A DNA stretch of 64,000 nt from the NCBI GenBank assembly GCA_964017235.1, contig OZ024932.1, forward strand, positions 81,719,451-81,783,450. Reading direction: 5' to 3'. Of the stretch, positions 25,209 through 36,462 are shown in pieces (position 1 is the first letter of the stretch; each line of letters begins with the position of its first letter). Both the position numbers and the translations under genes were made by a program. Under the pieces are notes generated by a model. It ran no database searches, was not told where the DNA came from, and saw nothing but the letters and a program-made list of their open reading frames with translations. This DNA is from Sabellastarte sp. h YS-2021 (taxonomy: Eukaryota > Annelida > Polychaeta > Sabellida > Sabellidae).

Positions 25209-28200
25209 TATGTCAGCTGACTTGTTAAGCGTCCCGCAAGGGACGCCTGTTTGTGTATGGGAGAGCTTCAGGCTCCGCCGGCTCCGCCGGCTCCGCATTT
25301 TGTTTTCCTTATAACTCTGTAACCGTTAGGCGGATTCTTTTCAAATTTGGCAGGTTTAGGCAGTAGCCTTGGGGAATTTTTTTGAATATGCTGCAGTGAC
25401 ATTTCAACCAATCAGAGAGGTCACATGACCAAAAATGTCTTTTTTCGATGGGGAAGCTTGTCCGGATGATAACTTGAAAGGAATTTTATCAATTCACCTG
25501 AAACTTGGCAAATACATTCATTCTATTAAAATCTGGAAATCATTAGATTTTGGCATTGATTGGTCAAGAAATGGCCGAGTAATTAATGATTAATTAATCA
25601 TTACGAATTTTCCAAATAAGGAAAACACAAAAATGCTTATATCTGGAAAACCGTGCTAGATAGAGCGATTTCGACGAAATTTTTGACCCGCAGGGTATCT
25701 CTGCGGAGTAGTTTTCCCAATTTTCAAAAAATTTTTGTCTCGCCCAAAATGGCGGCCATTTTGAATTTTCGAAATTTTCACAAAAATGGCAAAGCACAAA
25801 AATGCTTATATCTCGAAAACCGTGCTAGATAGAGCGATTTCGACGAAATTTTTGACCCGCAGGGTATCTCTGAAGCGTAGTTATCCCAATTTTCAAAAAA
25901 TTTTTGTCTCGCCAAAAATGGCGGCCATTTTGAATTTTCGAATTTTTCGCAAAAATTGCAAAACAGAAAAATACTTATATCTCGAAAACCCTGCAAGATA
26001 GAGCGATTTCGACGAAATTTTTGACCCACAGGGTATATCTGCAGAGTAGCCATGCCAATTTTCAAAAAAATTTTGTCTTGCCAAAAATGGCGGCCATTTT
26101 GAATTTTCGAATTTTTGCGCAAAAATTGCAAAACACAAAAATGCTAATATTTCGAAAACCGTGCTACATAGAGCGATTTCGACGAAATTTTTTATCTTCA
26201 GGGTATCTCTGCAGAGCAGCTATCCCAAAGAGCTTTCACTTGGTGAAGTTTCAGACCCATAGCTAATTGCTCACCTACTCAAAAAGAGTAAATGCGAATT
26301 ACCTCTAAAAGTATTGCAGATGGCCAATTTTTCTCAAGTAACTCATTCACCTACTTTTGGAAGAGCTTTCACTTGGTGAAGTTTCAGACCCGTAGCTAAT
26401 TACTCACCTACTCAAAATGAGTAAATGCTAATTATCTCAAAAACTATTGCGGATACCCAATTTTTATCAAATAACTCATTCATGTACTTTTGGGAGAGCT
26501 TTCACATGGTGAAGTTTCAGACCCGTAGATGATTACTCACCTACTCAAAATGAGTAAATGCGAATTATCTCTTAAAAGTATTGCAGATAGCCAAGTTTTC
26601 TCAAATAACTCATTCACCTACTTTTGGGAGAGCTTTCACATGGTGAAGTTTCAGACCCATAGCTAATTATTTACCTACTCAAAATGAGTAAATGCTAATT
26701 ATCTGTAAAAGTATTGCAGATACCCAATTTTTATCAAATAACTCATTCATCTACTTGTGGGAGAGCTTTCACATGGTGAAGTTTCAGACCCATAGCTAAT
26801 TACTCACCTACTCAAAATGAGTAAATGCGAATTATCTCTAAAAGTATCGCAGATAGCCAATTTTTCTCAAATAACTCATTCACCTACTTTTGGGAGAGCT
26901 TTCTCTTGGTGAAGTTTCAGACCCATAGCTAATTACTCACCTACTCAAAATGAGTAAATGTGAATTATCTCTAAAAGTATTGCAGATAGCCAATTTTTCT
27001 GAAATAACTCATGCACCTACTTTTGGGAGAGCTTTCACTTGGTGAAGTTTCAGACCCATAGCTAATTACTCACCTACTCAAAATGATTAAATGCGAATTA
27101 TCTCTAAAAGTATTGCAGATAGCCAATTTTTCTCAAATAACTCATTCACCTACTTTTGGGAGAGCTTTCACTCTGTGAAGTTTCAGACCCATAGCTAATT
27201 ACTCACCTACTCAAAATGAGTAAATGCGAATTATCTCTAAAAGTATTGCAGATAGCCAATTTTTCTCAAATTAATCATTCACCTACTTTTGGGAGAGCTT
27301 TCACTTGGTGAAGTTTCAGACCCATAGCTAATTACTCACCTACTCAAAATGAGTAAATGCGAATTATTTCTAAAAGTATTGCAGATAGTCAATTTTTCTC
27401 AAATAACTCATTCACCTACTTTTGGGAGAGCTTTCACTTGGTGAAGTTTCAGACCCATAGCTAATTACTCACCTACTCAAAATGAGTAAATGCGAATTAT
27501 CTCTAAAAGTATTGCAGATAGCCAATTTTTCTCAAATAACTCATTCACCTACTTTTGGGAGAGCTTTCACTTGGTGAAGTTTCAGACCCATAGCTAATTA
27601 CTCACCTACTCAAAATGAGTAAATGCGAATTATCTCTAAAAGTTTTGCAGATAGCCAATTTTTCTCAAATAACTCATTCACCTACTTTTGGCAGAGCTTT
27701 CACTTGAAGTTTCAGACCCATAGCTAATTATTCACCTACTCAAAATGAGTAAATGTGAATTATCTCTAAAAGTATTGCAGATAGCCAATTTTTCTCAAAT
27801 AACTCATTCACCTACTTTTGGGAGAGCTTTCACTCTGTGAAGTTTCAGACCCATAGCTATTTATTCACCTACTCAAAATGAGTAAATGCTAATTATCTGT
27901 AAAAGTATTGCGGATACCCAATTTTTATCAAATACTCATTCATCTACTTGTGGGAGAGCTTTCACATGGTGAAGTTTCAGACCCATAGCTAATTACTCAC
28001 CTACTCAAAATGAGTAAATGAGAATTATCTCTAAATGTATTGCAGATAGCCAATTTTTCTCAAATAACTCATTCACCTACTTTTGGGAGAGCTTTCACTT
28101 GGTGAAGTTTCAGACCCATAGATAATTATTCACCTACTCAAAATGAGTAAATGTGAATTATCTCTTAATAGTATTGCAGATAGCCAATTTTTCTCAAATA

Positions 28201-28736
28201 ACTCATTCACCTACTTTTGGAAGAGCTTTCACACACGAAAATGAAAAATTGTGAATATCTCGGAAAAGCTATTTCTTCCGCTTTAATGCTCGGCGGGAGA
28301 TACACACAGCGGCAGTGGTCTTGACAAAAATTTTTGTCTCCCCAAAAATGGTGGCCATTTTGAATTTTCAAAGTTTTTGCAAAACACAAAAATGCTTATA
28401 TCTCGAAAACCGTGCTATATGGAGCGAACTCAACAAAATTTTGGACCTGCTGGGTATCTCTGCAGAGTAGCCATGCCAATTTTCAAAATATTTTTGTCTC
28501 GCCAAATATAGCGGACATTTTTAATTTTTTTATTTTTTGCAAAACACAAAAATGCTTATATCTTGAAAACCGTGCTAGATAGAGCAGACTGCGCTGACTT
28601 TGGTTGCCACAACAGTATAAGGCTAGAAACGAAGCATTTTCTTAATACTTTAACACTCACCTTTATATCCTTTTCGGGACGCTTTGTTTTTGCTATACAA
28701 AACATTATCTTTTTTTTTTGCGAGCGATCCTCTAGT
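25209..28736 (+). mobile_element. Helentron-like element with 135-bp and 169-bp arrays, nested
   Basis: The 5' end has the palindrome GTCAGCTGAC and the hairpin GCGTCCC-GCAA-GGGACGC. A GC-rich head (GGCTCCGCC repeats) and a head block with TTCAAATTTGGCAGGTTTAG follow. Then come about four 169-bp units, about fifteen 135-bp units, and about two more 169-bp-type units. Near the 3' end CGGGACGCTT (28675-28684) is the inverse of the 5' AAGCGTCCCG, and the element ends TTGCGAGCGATCCTCTAG followed by T. Asymmetric terminal inverted repeats, a hairpin-like 3' end and CTAG-T suggest a non-autonomous Helitron2/Helentron. It carries no transposase and is inserted in a palindromic repeat (see 62744-63260). 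Confidence 0.8.
26230..28230. repeat. 135-bp tandem array, about 15 units
   Basis: The period is about 133-135 bp. Each unit has TACTCA-AAA-TGAGTA (a 6-bp-stem hairpin), TATTGCAGATAGCC, CATTCACCTACTTTTGGGAG and a CTTTCAC-TTG-GTGAAG inverted repeat. Central units are nearly identical, so the array has been homogenised recently; edge units are more diverged. There are no spacers, so it is not a CRISPR array. Confidence 0.95.
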
Positions 28737-28985
28737 TTTAGTTGTTTCTATATAGATTTTTATGCAACAAAAAGGAGCAGAAGTGCTATAAAAATATCTT
28801 TCCAGTAACATATAATATATATTTATAGGTTACATAGTTTCTGAGATATTAGTGAAAAACAGAAGTTATGGACACTTATTATCCATGGTATGGAGGTGCT
28901 GTTGTATACAAAAAATATATCCCACTCTATATATCCCCTAAATAGGTCATCTACAGTGCATGGTGGATAATAAAATGTCAGATTT
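28737..28985. mobile_element. Palindromic repeat family, copy 1, right part
   Basis: TTTTATGCAACAAAAAGGAG, AGCAGAAGTGCTATAAAAAT and ATGGTGGATAATAAAA match, in order, the right half of the intact copy ending at 63260. It is separated from its left part by the 25209-28736 insertion. Confidence 0.8.
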
Positions 28986-29412
28986 AGGGACAAATTCAAA
29001 TATATTTAAATAATACAATTATATATACAATATACTTACAGTTTTCATTTTTTTTTTCAATGTACAGAATATTAACCATCAATGTATTTTTGGTTAAGCC
29101 CAGTTTACATTAGGCATTTAGATAACTTTTAATGTCTTTATACTTGCAAGTTATACCAAAATAAGAGCACTCAGAGAGCACAGACCTCCAACTGGCCAAG
29201 ACACATGATAATAAGTAACTGAGAAAATGTGGATCTTTGATTTTTTTTTTTTTTTTTTTTTGCATCCAGACAGTGATCCAAATCACTTCCAAAATTTAAA
29301 TTTTGGGATCTAAGTTGGCCCAAGACCAATCTTCTGATTTTTTTTTCATGAAAATTCAAGCAGTAGTAATTGCGTAATCCTGCCAAAAACAAACAGACAA
29401 ACAGTAATCATA
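28986..29412. other. AT-rich intron with a long T run
   Basis: Contains a ~23-nt T run near 29240. No gene or array unit recognised. Confidence 0.5.
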
Positions 29413-29576
29413 CAGTAGAACCTCTATCATCTGACCCTCTATTATCTGAATTTTCAAGTATCCAACCTCAAACCCACTCGCTCAACTCCATTTAAACCTG
29501 TTATTTTAAGCTTTCTTTTTTAAATCCAACATAATTGTCACTCCGTTATCAGGGTCAGATAATAGAGGTTCTACTC
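29413..29576. mobile_element. Tigger/pogo-like MITE
   Basis: The terminal inverted repeats are CAGTAGAACCTCTATCATCT and, inverted, CAGATAATAGAGGTTCTACT, flanked by TA on both sides. CAGT-G/A-GAACCTC...TTATC ends are typical of pogo/Tigger elements. The element is 164 bp and has no coding capacity. Confidence 0.85.
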
Positions 29577-31069
29577 TAATACCTCCTTGGTGGGGGTAAA
29601 AATCCACTTTGATCCTTTGAAGTAAGTAAAGTTAATCTTGATCATTATTACTGTTGTGTTGATGGTAGAGATACAATACATAATACCGTTAAACTTGGTT
29701 AAATTGACTCTTCAAGGAAAAAAAACACTTTTAAGCAACTTAAGAATTCCAGATAGCTGAGTTGAGACCCAATCATACTTCTCTGGTATATCTCTGATAA
29801 TTTGTAAGAAACTTAAGAATTCAAGGTAACTGAGTATAGGCCCAATCTCACTTCTCTGGTATATCGGATACTTCTTTTATTGGATGCAATTTTTGGATTG
29901 GATTACCTTAAAAGCAGTTATTTCTATCAGTTTCAAAGGTTATTATTGCTAATTTTCCTCAAAACACACCCCATGTTCATGTGTAATTTGTACAAAATGT
30001 ATACAAACAGACAGACAAATTGATGTAACGAAAAGCAAATACTTGAACCTGCACTTCTGTTGAAGATACTATTTAAAATTATTAAAATGCCATCATATCC
30101 CCGAGGTCACCAATTAGAGTGTGTTCTGCACAGGACATAAATGTCACTATATAAGGTTGAGTTATCAGGACTGCATAACATGTTAATTGTGTATAGGATA
30201 CCTAGTCTTTGCTTTAGGCTAATGCATGTCAGACATGGTGTTGCAACAGACTTGTTACAAGTGAGGATTGTCAGTTGACCCCAATGGGTCATTTCTAATG
30301 TATCTTTCTGGTTCATTTCAAATAAGAAGGATAAGTTATAAAAGCCATTGTGGTGATAACTTTCATCATCAGCTACACACTGTGACATATTTGTGTTTAT
30401 CATATACATAACATAGGTATATTAAAGTACAAGTCTGAACTAGTTTCATGGAAAACTACATCATATGATGCTTAATTGTATTGTGTGACAAGAGAAACCC
30501 ACATCAGGCCCTCAATTTTCAATCATAAAATACATGTACAATATTGTGATTACATGTCAAGACCATATCTGTATATCTGTTTGAAATAAAAACAAGAGGA
30601 CAATAAATATATGCTGATCCAATGCCTACCATAAGTTTGTTGTACAACCATATGGTATATTGTCTGACATTTTGTGAAAATATAAATCATACAACATCTG
30701 TTATAAACAGTCTTATTAGCATAAAATTCCACTCAATTAGAGTAAAGTTAGGCAGTGTTGAGTAGTTCAGCATATGTGTAGATGGTTTCAAATTTCCTGT
30801 AAATCAAACAAGCAAACTTTATCTGTAAGACTGTCATGTCACAGAGTGTCAAAAACATAATGACATACATTGTATCAAGTCAATGAATTATGAGATATAT
30901 AATAGAATATCTTTCATAATTTACCAGCATAAATAACAACCATATGTTATTTTGGTCTGCTTCTCATATATCTGCTACTCAGATATTGCGCTGAGTATAA
31001 ATACATAATAATAATAATAATAATATACAAAGGAATAGATCATTCTAGGTCCCCTATAAGCATGCAAAA
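29577..31069. other. Unique AT-rich intron
   Basis: Nothing recognised except a short (TAA)n run at 31003-31024. Confidence 0.5.
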
Positions 31070-31540
31070 TTTAACCTATGACCTCTTCCTTCAAGGTCAT
31101 GATGGGGCTCCAAACATCAGCGTATTGGTTATTTTCCCTACATTTTTTTATATTTTCATGTACAACTCCTTTATTATTAGTAGAAGGGTTCATGATGTGG
31201 GAATCTTATGGTGGGACCTAGTTTGACCTTTTAACTCTTGCTTCAAGTCAAACTATGGTTACATACCCAAAAGGCCAGAGATTTCCTTTCACAAGTGATA
31301 ACCTAAAATGTAAAAATAAAGTTCAGACATGTTCAAATTTGATAAGTGGGAATACACGGATAAAGTTTCAGAGCCTATTTTTTTTTTTGGCCTCGTCCTT
31401 CCACTGTAAGTTAATGACAGCCTTGTAAAGGTAAAATTTGGGGCATTACTTTAAATTTTAACCTCTTTCTTCACAGTCATGAATAGCCTCTAAAATATTA
31501 CCATGTCGGCCTTTTTAGGCGCAAGCTGTAGTGATGCTTG
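31070..31540. repeat. Degenerate GACCTC/TTCAAGGTCA repeats (147-bp family relatives)
   Basis: Boxes such as ATGACCTCTTCCTTCAAGGT, ACAACTCCTTTATTATTAG and TTTTAACTCTTGCTTCAAGT recur at roughly 140-170 bp. The order (CTC-TTATTATT, GGTT, TTGACCTTT, TTCAAGGTCA) is that of the units at 33640-34230. Boundaries are vague. Confidence 0.5.
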
Positions 31541-31597
31541 CACTTCTGGAGAACATTTTTTTTGTATTTTTTATATCACTGAACTTTTATGAAGTGT

Positions 31598-31665
31598 GGC
31601 ACTGAAGTTAAGTAGCAATAGACTATATTAGCAATTGGATGGGTGACTGTCCGAGTTTTAGGCCA
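31598..31665 (+). repeat. 5S-rRNA-like fragment (SINE3-like or 5S pseudogene)
   Basis: GAAGTTAAGTAGCAATAGAC and, after a gap, TTGGATGGGTGACTGTCC follow the order and spacing of the internal promoter of eukaryotic 5S rRNA (GAAGTTAAGCA...box A, TTGGATGGGTGAC...box C). The 5' half of a 5S gene is absent and the middle is diverged, so this is not a functional 5S gene. A 5S-derived SINE (SINE3 class) head or a dispersed 5S pseudogene would both fit. Confidence 0.6.
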
Positions 31666-31790
31666 GGTATGGGATTTATCTGACTTGGAATTAGTTTTTG
31701 TCACAAGACTTAAATTCTACAGCACTACTCATGTCTCTGATGGTTCGCACATATAGACCGAAACACTTTTTGGCCTTGTTTCCTATATTT

Positions 31791-34499
31791 TTATGTCGTC
31801 TCTCTGCGGCGTGGGCGTACGCGTATGCGTCCGCGTGAACGTCTTCTCCTCCAAAGCTACAAGGCCTAGAGACATGCTGTTTTTTTAAAAGATACCTTAT
31901 CTATCGAGGATGAAAAATTGTTCAAGGCATGCAAATCTGTCTGTTTGTCTGTTTGCTAGAGACATTATAAGGGAGGTACCCCCACCAAAAGTGTGAAAAT
32001 TTCAACACTTTATCACAATTTTCTCAGTGACTATTGCAGGGATTTCTCTCATATCTTGCATATATGTACTAGGCCAGAGGTAGATTCTCTTGTGTGAGTG
32101 TGAGACCTGGATCTGTCTTAGTTTTTTTTTAATAAATTTTTTTAATAATTTTTAATGCATTAAAATTCATGAAATCATGCACTAAATCACTTATAACTTG
32201 AAAAGTGTTGCATTTAGAGCATTTTGTTAAAATATGTTATTCAGCTACTTTTTTTAGAGCTACAACATGGTGAGTAACTTGGGTGTCTATCTCAATAGCT
32301 AAGTGAGTAATAGCTACTTTTGGGCTTTTCAGTAACTTCCATCATGAGTAAAATCACTTGTAACTTGAAAACTATTGCATTTAGAGAATTTCGTATAATT
32401 ATGTTATTCAGCTACTTTTGGGTCAGCTATAACATAGTAAAATTTCAGACCTGTAGCTCATGGCATAGCTGAGTAATAGCTACTTTTAGGTTATCACTGT
32501 TGAGTAAATCACTTATAACTTGAAAACTATTGCATTTAGAGTATTTTGTTTTAATATGTTATTCCCCTATTTTGGGGTCAGCTAAAACATAGTGAAGTTC
32601 CACACCTGTGGATCATTGCATAGCTGAGTAATAGCTACTTTGAAGTTCTCACTGTTGAGTAAATCAGTTGCAATTAGAAAACTATTGCATTTACAGAAAT
32701 TTGTGTAAATATGTTATTCAGCTACTTTTGGGTCAGCTATAACATAGTGAAATTACAGACCTGTAGTTCATGGCACAACTGAGCAATAGCTATTTCCAGG
32801 TACTGTATGTTGAGTAAATCAGTTGTAACTTGAAAAATATTGCATTTGGAGTATTTTGTTAAAATATGTTGTTCACCTACTTTTGGGTCAGCTATAACAT
32901 AGTGAAATTACAGACCTGTAGCTCATGGCACAACTGAGCAATAGCTATTTTCAGGTACTGACTGTTGAGTAAATCAGTTGTAACTTGAACAATATTGCAT
33001 TTGGAGTATTTTGTTAAAATATGTTGTTCACCTACTTTTGGGTCAGCTATAACATAGTGAAATTACAGACCCATAACTCATGGCATAGCTGAGCAATAGC
33101 TATTTTCAGGTTCTCACTATTGAGTAAATCAGTTGTAACTTGAAAACTATTGCATTTACAGTATTTTGCTTAAATATGTTGTTCACCTACTTTTGGGTCA
33201 GCTATAACATAGTAAAAATTCAGACATGTAGCTCATTGCATAGCTGAGTAATAGCTACTTTGAGGTTATCACTATTGAGTAAATCAGTTGTAACTTGAAA
33301 ACTATTGCATTTAGAGTATTTTGTTTAAATATGTTATTCACGTAATTTTTGGTCAGCTATAACATAGTGAAATTGCAGACCTGTATGTCATGGCATAGCT
33401 GAACAATAGCTACTTTCAGGTTCTCACTGTTGAGTAAATCATTGTATCCACTGTATAGCCGCAGTGTGTAGAAAGATTTCACCATTACTGCTCTAATGAA
33501 AAAAAAAATATTATAGCTACCCTTCTCAAGTTTGCAGGATATATTAACAACCATAAAATGTTGCCTGGGAATATTTTTGGCCTCATTTTGAAAAACAAGA
33601 TGGTCACCACAGGTGTTTCTTTGTCAGTCATGAAAAGTGCTTATATCTCTCTTATTATTGGTCCTAGAGGTTTGGGATGGTAAACCAACCTGTAGGAAAT
33701 CATGGGCTGTGAATCTTTTGGTGTGGTCAGATTTGACCTTTGATTTGACCTTTGGCTCCTTCAAGGTCAAACAAGGATAGCCAAACTTGAAAGTGCTTAT
33801 AACTCGCTTATTATTGGTCCTACAGGTTTGGGATGGTAAACAGTCATATAGGAAATCATGGGCTTGGATTATTTTGGTGTGGTCAGATTTGACCTTGGAC
33901 TCCTCCTTCAAGGTCAATTGAGGATAGCCAAACTTAAAAGTGCTTATAACTCGCTTATTAATGGTCCTAGAAGCTTGGGATGGTAAACCAACATATAGGA
34001 AATCATGGGCTGGGATTCTTTTGGTGTGGTCAGATTTGACCTTTGGACCCCTCCTTCTAGGTCAAATGAGGACAGCCAAGCTTAAAAGTGCTTACAACTC
34101 GCTTATTATTGGTCCTAGAGGTTTGGGATGGTTAACCAACCTATAGGAAATCATGGGCTGGGAATGTTTTTGTGTGGTTGGATTTGACCTTGGACCCCTT
34201 CTTCAAGGTGGAACGAGGATATTGCATTTGCAGTATTTCTTTAAATATGTTTTAACCTACTTTTTACACTTAAACAGTTACCTTGTTACTTTCCTTCATA
34301 ATACCATTTGCAGGGCACAACTTTCTTGTCCTTTTCTTCTGTCAGCTTCGGAATTTCTTTCCAACATGCTGTTCAGTTACCATTTACTGTACTTCTGTAC
34401 AGCACTTTCCCTGATAATTATGCATTCCTCTCATTATCACCTTCACAAATCAAAAACACTAAGCTGACACAGTGCCCGTTCACGGGCACTCTCCTCTTG
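31791..34499 (+). mobile_element. Tandem-repeat element, 155-bp then 147-bp arrays
   Basis: It starts TTATGTCGTCTCTCTGCGGC with a CpG-rich ACGCGTATGCGTCCGCGTG stretch. Then comes a ~370-bp head nearly the same as that at 7372 (CAAGGCCTAGAGACATGCTG). About eight 155-bp units follow, then an abrupt change to four 147-bp units (CTTATAACTCGCTTATTATT, GGTTTGGGATGGTAAACCAA, GGAAATCATGGGCTGGGA). The 3' end has a strong hairpin GTGCCCG-TTCA-CGGGCAC, then TCTCCTCTTG. AGCTGACAC just before the hairpin is inverse to the GTCAGCT of the sister copy's 5' end. Helentron-like by plan, with CTTG instead of CTAG. Confidence 0.7.
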
Positions 34500-35081
34500 T
34501 TTATATTTTCATTTATAACTCCTCTATTATTGGCTGAATGGTTTGGAATGTTGCATCAACTTATAGGAAATCATAGGCTGGAAATCTTATGGAAGGGTTG
34601 GAGTTGGATTTGACCTTTTGTTCAATGTTAAAGGGAGATTACCATTTACAAAGCTTTATATCACCCTGCTTATTGCTCCTAGACTTTCATTGCACTTCAG
34701 CATGTCCCATGAAGGGATCTGTTGAGTCAAATTGATACAGTTTCTAGTTACAAACTAAAAGTTGAGCAGAGTGAAAAAGGATATAGTGGTAATTCTGTCT
34801 GAAAAACTGATATTTGACTGCATAAAAAATTTATATGACTGTAAAAGTCATGAAAATTTGTTCTTGTGGGAACCTTGGAAATATATTGATTTGGGTTCAT
34901 TATCGTTTCCAACACATGGTAAAGGTAACATCACAATGGTTAGTTGGAGAGGATGGAGGAGAGCAGTGCATACTAATCAGTCAACATTAGACACCAGCAA
35001 GCTACTACCAAACTTTCCCGCTTGAGGTCAGACTGAGAATTGAACCCAGGATCAGAGAGATGGGAGGCTGTTTAATGTTTA
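34500..35081. other. Partial 147-bp repeat unit, then unique sequence
   Basis: 34500-34620 reads ATAACTCCTCTATTATTGGC, GGTTTGGAATGTTGCATCAA and AGGAAATCATAGGCTGGAAA, a diverged 147-bp-family monomer. The rest is unique. 35020-35060 on the minus strand has a GGGTTCAATTCTC box-B-like motif but no box A, so I do not call a SINE. Confidence 0.45.
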
Positions 35082-35330
35082 TATATTAGGAAAACTTCCT
35101 GAATGATATATACAGAAAAAATATATCATGAATGAAGATAACAATATTACATGAGTGTGCAGCGTGAGTATTGTTAATCTTCATGAGTGATATATTATTT
35201 TCTGTATATGTCTAATGTTGGATGTTTTACTTTTATTATCCAGCATTTTGTAAGATTTATCAGTTAAATAAATGAATATTTAATGAGTGAATTTGAAAGG
35301 GGCTGTCAAAAGGCATGGGCAACAAAAATA
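35082..35330. mobile_element. Palindromic repeat family, copy 2 (fragment)
   Basis: AGGAAAACTTCCTGAATGAT, AACAATATTACATGAGTGTG, TTAATCTTCATGAGTGATAT and TTTTATTATCCAGCATTTTG align with 62735-62960. The right half with the inverse terminal box is missing. Confidence 0.8.
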
Positions 35331-35533
35331 AATGGCTAATGGCTAAGCTTGAATTGCAGGATAGCAGTATCTTGTTATTGGTACTGTTGACATTTTTAGG
35401 TTTTTCTAGATTTTGAACAATTATTTCCATGACATAGTGAAACTCTAGCCCTTAAGCAAATACACAAATTTTACATTTCTCTTAGTTCTTGAAATGTTTT
35501 CACTGTATTACACTGAATAAATGTTTTTATCAG

Positions 35534-35634
35534 GTGGTGTATTTGCACTGGTGGCCAATGTTCCGTGACTGTGTCTTTTATACCATTAGTATTCTGGCAT
35601 TGGTGGTGATGATATTGGATGAACAAGTGCATTG
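35534..35634 (+). CDS. SLC24-type exchanger, exon after alpha-1 repeat
   Basis: The exon encodes VVYLHWWPMFRDCVFY then TISILALVVMILDEQVHW. This matches the conserved NCKX segment L-x-W-W-P-L-x-R-D-x-x-F/Y-Y-T-I-S and the following membrane helix ending in D-E-x-x-x-W. The acceptor is TTTTTATCAG and the donor GTAAGT. It ends with two bases (TG) of a split Trp codon, completed by the first base of the next exon 20.2 kb away. Confidence 0.93.
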
Positions 35635-35767
35635 GTAAGTTCAAGTCTCTTTGATGTTCCTGTGCATTTGAGTTCTTAATAACAGTTTAATGAAAATTAC
35701 ATCCTTTCAATATGATCAAATATTGAAATTAAACTATGTTTTAAACTCCAGAACATATAGGCTGTAG

Positions 35768-36462
35768 TTATAGTCGTCCCCTGCGCTGCCCATGCGGCGG
35801 CAGTGGGCATAAAACTTGTGGGTGTTCCACAGCCTAAACCCCTGCACGGTTTTTCACCAAATTTTCAAGGTATATTTACCCCAAGAGGATCTAGAGCTGA
35901 TTAGATTTTGGGGGTATCCAGTAACAACTGTTGCCATGGCAACACTTTTAAGATTTTCAAGTCTTAAAGTTTGTGGGTGTTCCACAGACTAAACCCCTGC
36001 ACAGATTTTCCCCAAATTTTCAGGGTATGTTTACCCCAACAGGATCTAAAGCTGATTAAGTTTTTGGGGGGTATCTGGTAACAACTGTTGCCATGATAAT
36101 ACTTTTAGTATTTTTGGGTCTTAAAGTTTGTAGGTGTTCCACAGACTAAACCCCTGCACAGATTTTCACCAAATTTTCAGGGTATGTTTACCCGAAGAGA
36201 ATCTAGAGTTGATTAGGTTTTGGGGGGTATCTGGTAACAACTGTTACCATGGCAACACTTAGATTTTCAAGTCTTAAAGCTTGTGGGTGTTCCACAGCCT
36301 AAACCCCTGCACGGATTTTCACCAAATTTTCAGGATATGTTTACCCCAAGAGGATCTAGAGCTGTTTAGCTTTTTTGGGGGTATCCGGCTACCAGATTTT
36401 CGGGTCCTAAAGTTTGTGGGTGTACCAAAGCCTAAACCCCTGCATGGATTTTTACCAAATTT
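35768..36462 (+). mobile_element. Tandem-repeat element with 156-bp CCATGG units, 5' end and about 4 units
   Basis: The 5' hairpin region CCCCTGC...GGCAGTGGG matches that at 50416. The head GCATAAAACTTGTGGGTGTT leads into units with CCCCTGCACAGATTTTCACC, AAATTTTCAGGGTATGTTTA, AGGATCTAGAGCTGATTAG and GTTGCCATGGCAAC, spaced 156-157 bp. It is cut short where a different array element begins. Confidence 0.75.

Noticed and set aside
25594-26266. Several open frames on both strands encoding NSKWPPFLARQ or MAAILNFRIF-like peptides
   Set aside because: They arise from the 169-bp tandem repeat, where 169 is not a multiple of three, and recur wherever that repeat occurs.
26230-28230. Regular direct repeats that could be mistaken for a CRISPR array
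   Set aside because: Units are contiguous with no unique spacers, are 135 bp long, and lie in a eukaryotic intron.
35020-35060. tRNA-derived SINE on the minus strand (GGGTTCAATTCTC box-B-like)
   Set aside because: No box A at the proper distance and no tail or target duplication.
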